64,000 nucleotides of DNA from Acidobacteriota bacterium (GTDB lineage: Bacteria; Acidobacteriota; Terriglobia; Acidiferrales; UBA7541), in contig JABCZK010000013.1 of NCBI GenBank assembly GCA_013289695.1, positions 1-64,000 of the forward strand, given 5' to 3'. The notes beneath the pieces are model-generated. The model made no database searches. It worked only from the letters and a program-made list of their open reading frames with translations, and was not told where the DNA came from. Numbering within the stretch: position 1 is the first letter of the stretch; the number at the start of each line of letters is the position of its first letter. The position numbers and the translations under genes were made by a program. Positions 60,270 through 64,000 of the stretch are shown piece by piece.

Positions 60270-62870
60270 TTAGGGCGTGGAAAGCGCTACGAGCGTGTCG
60301 CCGCCGCGTTGCCGCGCGTCATCCAGCCCGGCTTCGGCGCGATTGATCCATTCGGTGACGCGATCTTCGGTTTCATCGCCAGGGCGCGAAGAGGCTTCGG
60401 CCACGACAGCGCTGATCGTCAAATCCGGCGTGCCCCAGGATGGCCGCACCGACGCAGCCAGTTGCCGCAGTTTTTCCCCCAGCGCCCGCGCATTATCGAA
60501 TGACGTATCCGGCAGAATAAATGCCAGCGACCAGGCCGTATATTTCACAGCTACATCCGTTTGGCGAATCGCGGATGAAAGAGCGCGCGCCAGTTGTTCG
60601 ATGTAATGATCCACCGCCGCGTCTCCGTGCTGGCGCAGCAGATCGCCGCCGCGGTCCACGTGCACCACGATCAGGGAAATCGCGGTGTTCTGCGCTCGCG
60701 CGCGGTTGGATTCCACCAGCAAGCAGTCAAGGTAGGCTCCGCGATTCAGCAGACCGGTCTTTTCGTCCGCCACTGCGAGCGAACGCACCAGTGAACGCAA
60801 TCGCGTGTGATTCACGGACATCACCAATTGGTCGCCCACGGCCTGCAGGAAATAACTTTCGTTCGGCTTCCATTTTCGCCCGCGCGCATCGCCGATCAGC
60901 AACGCCCCGGAAGGCGCCTGCGTTTCCTTATCCGTCAGCATCACGCCCAGGGCCGATTCCAGCCCCAATTCGCGCAAGGACGGCAAGCTCGATGCCTGCA
61001 ATTCCACTCCGCCCATAGAATCGGGCGTCACCTGCGTCACCATTCCCACGATGCTGGAAATTTTTTGCGAGCCTAACGCGGCGAATCCCGGCGCGGCATA
61101 TTCCGCCGTTGCTTGCGCCCCTTCTCCCGGAGCGCCCACCGCCACCAGGCAGCGGCTGGCGCGAAGATGCTTCCCGATTTCCGCCGCCGTAGTCACCAGC
61201 ACTTCGCGCGGCGTTGGCTGCCGGTACATCAAGCGATTAATTTCCGCGATCGCCGCCAGATCCCGGTGCGTTTCAGCGGCCGTGGGCGCGGACGCGGTTC
61301 CGTAGGCCTCCAGTTGCTGCGCCGGCTGCAGTGGCGGAGCAATTTCCACAGGTGCGGGCGCGGGAGACGCGGGTCGGGGCGCAGGCTTTCGGCCCCCACC
61401 CTTCGGCCACCAGTTCGCGCGTTCGTAGAGTGCGCGCAGGCGCTCGTTGCCGTCTTCTTCGCCGGGAAAAAGCTCTGCGATGCGTTCCAGTCTTTCCACT
61501 GCCTTGCTCTGCAACGAATACTGCAAGAAAATCTCTACCTGCACCACCAGATCTTCCAGCGCCTGTTGCGCGCGCTCTTCCTCGGGCATCGCACCGGAGT
61601 TTTCCGATAGCTCGCGTCCCGCGCCGGTAAAACCTTCGGTGCGCGTCGATACCGTCGCCGCCTTCGCCGCGCGCGCCATAATATTCTGCAGAAAGCCTGG
61701 ATCAGCTTTGCCTTCCAATTTTGCGATACGCTCGTGATTCCGGTAATCGTATGGATCAATATCCACCAGCCGGTCGAGCGTTTCGCAGGCTTCTTTCAGC
61801 CGGCCCGCGCCCAGATACAAATCAAACAGACTCAATAGCGAATCGAAATATTTCGTCTCGCGGTTCAGTTCCTCGTACAGCTTAGCCACCACTTCGGCCA
61901 GCGGCAGCGACTGCGGATAGCTCGTCACCAGCCGGTCCAAGTTGGCCGCTAGCTCCACTTCCCGGCGCAGCGAGCGCATGGTTTCTTTCGTCTGCACCAG
62001 CAGCGCCGCTGCTTTGGGGTCCTGGCCCGCGCGGATATAGGCGGCAGCCAATTCGAATAATTTTACGAAGCCTTCCGGCTTTATCGAGTAATAGGCCTGG
62101 AACACGTCCCGCGCGGCGTCCAGGTTCCCGTAGCGCAGTAGCGCTTCGCCATATAGCGCCTGAAAAGCAGCATCGGGCTCGGTCGCAGCGAAGGGCTTGA
62201 GCAGCATCACCGCGCCTTCGGCGTCGCCCTTCCGCAGCTTTGCTTCCGCAAATAGCAGCGCGCCAACCCGGTCCTGCGGCGCCAGCAGCTGTGCCCGCCC
62301 GAAATATTCCAGTGCCTGGTCCAGCGCGCCCACCGACAGCGTCAATTGCCCCGCCCGCACGTAACTGCGCGCCGCCATGTCCGCGTGGCGCAGCTTCTCC
62401 GCCATTTCAGCCAGGACGATATGCCGCTGCGGATTTTCCGGATCCAGCACCGCCATGCTTTCGTAGCAGGCCAGCGCTTCGATGCTGCGTTGTTCCTTGG
62501 CGTAAACTTCCGCGGCATTTCCGAATTGTTCGATGGCTTCCAAAGTGCGGTTTTGTTTCTGCAGCAAGGTTGCAAAACGCATCAAACGGTCAACGGGCTG
62601 CGGAAACGTGCGCAGAAAACGAATGAATACCGCGGAAGCCTTGGCGCCATCGCCGGTTTCGACCAGGCGGTCGAACTGAATGCCGTAGTATTCGGCGGCT
62701 CGCTCCGGCTCGTTCAAGCGCGTATAAATGTCGGCCAGTGACTGCAGCGCTTCGTGATGCGCGGGAGCTTCTTCGAGCACCGCCTGGTACTCGCTGACGG
62801 CTTCGCGAAGCTTGTTCTTCTCCAGGCTCTTGCGCGCCCGGTCGAGATGTTTGTTAATGTCCTGTGCCAT
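60270..62870 (-). CDS. TPR-GAF protein with degenerate GGDEF domain
   Basis: Cytoplasmic 866-residue protein. N-terminal half: TPR helices (residues 1-about 440, KLREAVSEYQAVLEEAPAHH, ALDQALEYFGRAQLLAPQ, ARDVFQAYYSIKPEG), then a Pro-rich linker (about 490-515), a GAF-like domain (about 525-690, RASRCLVAVGAPGEG) and a GGDEF-like domain (LAVADEKTGLLNRGAYLDCL). The active site GGDEF is replaced by KYTAWSLAFILP and the DxxxFK motif by HVDRGGDLLRQHG, so it should lack cyclase activity and may sense GTP or c-di-GMP or just bind partners. No membrane segment. First gene of the thiolase group. Confidence 0.88.
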   Translation of the reverse strand: MAQDINKHLDRARKSLEKNKLREAVSEYQAVLEEAPAHHEALQSLADIYTRLNEPERAAEYYGIQFDRLVETGDGAKASAVFIRFLRTFPQPVDRLMRFATLLQKQNRTLEAIEQFGNAAEVYAKEQRSIEALACYESMAVLDPENPQRHIVLAEMAEKLRHADMAARSYVRAGQLTLSVGALDQALEYFGRAQLLAPQDRVGALLFAEAKLRKGDAEGAVMLLKPFAATEPDAAFQALYGEALLRYGNLDAARDVFQAYYSIKPEGFVKLFELAAAYIRAGQDPKAAALLVQTKETMRSLRREVELAANLDRLVTSYPQSLPLAEVVAKLYEELNRETKYFDSLLSLFDLYLGAGRLKEACETLDRLVDIDPYDYRNHERIAKLEGKADPGFLQNIMARAAKAATVSTRTEGFTGAGRELSENSGAMPEEERAQQALEDLVVQVEIFLQYSLQSKAVERLERIAELFPGEEDGNERLRALYERANWWPKGGGRKPAPRPASPAPAPVEIAPPLQPAQQLEAYGTASAPTAAETHRDLAAIAEINRLMYRQPTPREVLVTTAAEIGKHLRASRCLVAVGAPGEGAQATAEYAAPGFAALGSQKISSIVGMVTQVTPDSMGGVELQASSLPSLRELGLESALGVMLTDKETQAPSGALLIGDARGRKWKPNESYFLQAVGDQLVMSVNHTRLRSLVRSLAVADEKTGLLNRGAYLDCLLVESNRARAQNTAISLIVVHVDRGGDLLRQHGDAAVDHYIEQLARALSSAIRQTDVAVKYTAWSLAFILPDTSFDNARALGEKLRQLAASVRPSWGTPDLTISAVVAEASSRPGDETEDRVTEWINRAEAGLDDARQRGGDTLVALSTP

Positions 62871-63130
62871 GGGAAACGGCGCGTTCCTCGGGTTTTGCGG
62901 GCTTGCTGGGGAAGTCCGCCCGCGAGCTCTGCCGCGACATCGTCACGGGTCCCGATTTTTTCGCGCGGGTCGAACTTCCACTATATACCGGACGCCAACC
63001 CGCCCCCAAAACGAATTCAGCCCAGCGTGCTCAGAAGCACCACAAAAGACGGAGATTCGGAGCGGACCGATCGAGGGTTCACCAGATGGGTACATCCGGT
63101 CGGAGAGCCGCCACGGGGACTGCCTTATGC
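62871..63130. other. Intergenic region before the TPR gene
   Basis: 260 bp between two minus-strand genes (TPR gene start and the end of the flippase-like gene). No gene is supported. No strong terminator hairpin with T-run is seen. Confidence 0.4.
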
Positions 63131-64000
63131 TTACGCCCGCGCACCCGCGCGTGCCTGGCTCGGTAATTCCTTCACCTTTTCGCGCATGGATTTCAGCGAC
63201 AGCCCGCTGCGCACCAGGCCTGCAAATCCCAGGAAAATAAACGGAATGGTCAGCGCCAGGAACGCGAAAAACGAAAAACTTGTCGCCGTCGTCTTTTCCA
63301 CCTGAAACACGCTCAACCCCAGCACGCAGAAAAACTGATAAGACCCCACGTTGGCTGGCGCGTTCGGCAGCGACACGCCCAAGTTGATGATCAGAAGCAC
63401 CACGATCGCCGCCAGAAACGGCAGCTGCAATCCGTAGGCCTTCATCATCGCCCACAGCCCCAGCACCTGGCAGGCCGGCATCAGCAGCGATGCGAACACC
63501 GCCGCATAAAAAGTCGGCGCTGTGCCCATGGCGTGCAAACCCAGCAGCGCGCGCATCAATTTTCCAGGCAGACGCCGCTGTCCGGAGTAGCAATCAGGAT
63601 CCTGTGAAAGTTTTACTTCCAGGTAGTAGATGACGATCACCACGACCCCCAGCAACACCAGGGTGATGATTCCCAGCGTATCGGCCACCCTGCGGAACCG
63701 CTGCGGCAAATCCACCAGCAGTGAAACCACCGCCAGCGACGCCGTCGCAATCACCAGATCCACCAGCCGCTCGACGCCCACCGATCCCAGCACTCGTCCG
63801 AGCCTGATGTCCTCGGCATCCGACACGATGTAGCTGCGCAGCAATTCGCCCGGCCGCAGCGGAAACACCAGGTTGGCGAACAGTCCCGCGTATACCGCGC
63901 GGATCGTGTGCGTCAGCTTCACTTTCCCGAACGGGCTGAGCAGCCATTTCCAGCGCAACGCCTGCACTCCGTAGCTCAGCACGTCGAAGCCCATGCCGAT
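63131..64000 (-). CDS. Lysylphosphatidylglycerol synthase-like/flippase-type membrane protein (start beyond window)
   Basis: Integral membrane protein of the UPF0104/LPG_synthase_TM family. Visible segment of about 289 residues has the conserved ALRWKWLLSPFGKVKLTHT, GLFANLVFPLRPGELLRSYI and GSVGVERLVDLVIA motifs, and hydrophobic helices such as IITLVLLGVVVIVIYYLE and LPNAPANVGSYQFFCVLG. The frame is open to 64000, so the N-terminus lies outside. Homologues include AglD-like and MprF-type flippase domains; no transferase domain is seen here. Function in lipid or glycan transport is inference. Confidence 0.85.
   Translation of the reverse strand: MGMGFDVLSYGVQALRWKWLLSPFGKVKLTHTIRAVYAGLFANLVFPLRPGELLRSYIVSDAEDIRLGRVLGSVGVERLVDLVIATASLAVVSLLVDLPQRFRRVADTLGIITLVLLGVVVIVIYYLEVKLSQDPDCYSGQRRLPGKLMRALLGLHAMGTAPTFYAAVFASLLMPACQVLGLWAMMKAYGLQLPFLAAIVVLLIINLGVSLPNAPANVGSYQFFCVLGLSVFQVEKTTATSFSFFAFLALTIPFIFLGFAGLVRSGLSLKSMREKVKELPSQARAGARA

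Overview
The window reads as a chromosomal fragment of a free-living, GC-rich, diderm bacterium, most likely an Acidobacteriota member of the Acidobacteriia/Terriglobia type. Reasons: two secreted VWFA-type proteins of the kind that is abundant in that phylum, a TonB-dependent receptor with an N-terminal carboxypeptidase-regulatory-like domain, LPS export genes, an M28 and a CocE-type secreted hydrolase, and dispersed short palindromes with a TAAA loop. The taxon is inferred, not proven. About 59 protein genes and one tRNA are supported; no phage, IS element, CRISPR array or rRNA is seen.

Layout. 1-9.0 kb (minus): envelope/regulatory block lptCA-lptB-rpoN-rapZ-msbA-yicC-gmk, tightly spaced. 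9.4-14.9 kb: TonB receptor, a GAF-GGDEF diguanylate cyclase, divergent rodZ with a near-consensus promoter, and a conserved HEAT-like protein. 14.9-18.8 kb (minus): nucleoside salvage operon pdp-nupC-punA-cdd. 18.9-21.4 kb (minus): moaD-moaE fusion, a VWFA protein and suhB. 21.6-30.9 kb: AraC regulator, CPBP membrane protease plus second VWFA protein, CocE-like hydrolase, M28 peptidase, TIGR01777 epimerase. 31.0-33.4 kb (minus): ECF sigma factor, overlapping anti-sigma factor and a secreted protein. 33.5-39.0 kb (minus): minor-pilin quartet (FimT, PilV, PilW and an outsize 974-residue PilX/GspK-like protein) with a possible sigma-54 promoter in front and an intrinsic terminator behind. 39.3-43.3 kb: Bax-inhibitor-like protein, tRNA-Glu(UUC), PH-domain protein, EamA transporter, an orphan secreted protein, DinB/YfiT protein.

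43.5-49.9 kb (minus): a complete ISC iron-sulfur cluster operon, iscR-iscS-orf99-iscU-iscA-hscB-hscA-fdx-iscX, with an unrecognised 99-residue gene inserted between iscS and iscU and coupled to iscU. A 9-7-9 bp palindrome sits on the predicted start of transcription of iscR and is a good candidate IscR operator. 50.3-56.2 kb (plus): coaD, aminotransferase, manA-manC coupled by 4-nt overlaps, phosphomannomutase and a cupin: the route from fructose-6-phosphate to GDP-mannose. 56.3-64 kb: PhzF-like isomerase, then (minus) a TPR-GAF-degenerate GGDEF protein, thiolase, enoyl-CoA hydratase, ribH, nusB, and a lysylphosphatidylglycerol-synthase-like membrane protein cut by the window end.

Most of the window is housekeeping DNA. 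The parts best worth a second look are orf99 in the isc operon with the IscR-type operator, the zinc-ribbon HscB, the MoaD-MoaE fusion with an internal Gly-Gly, the giant tip-type pilin with its possible RpoN promoter, the very long LptC-LptA-like protein, and the dispersed palindrome families.
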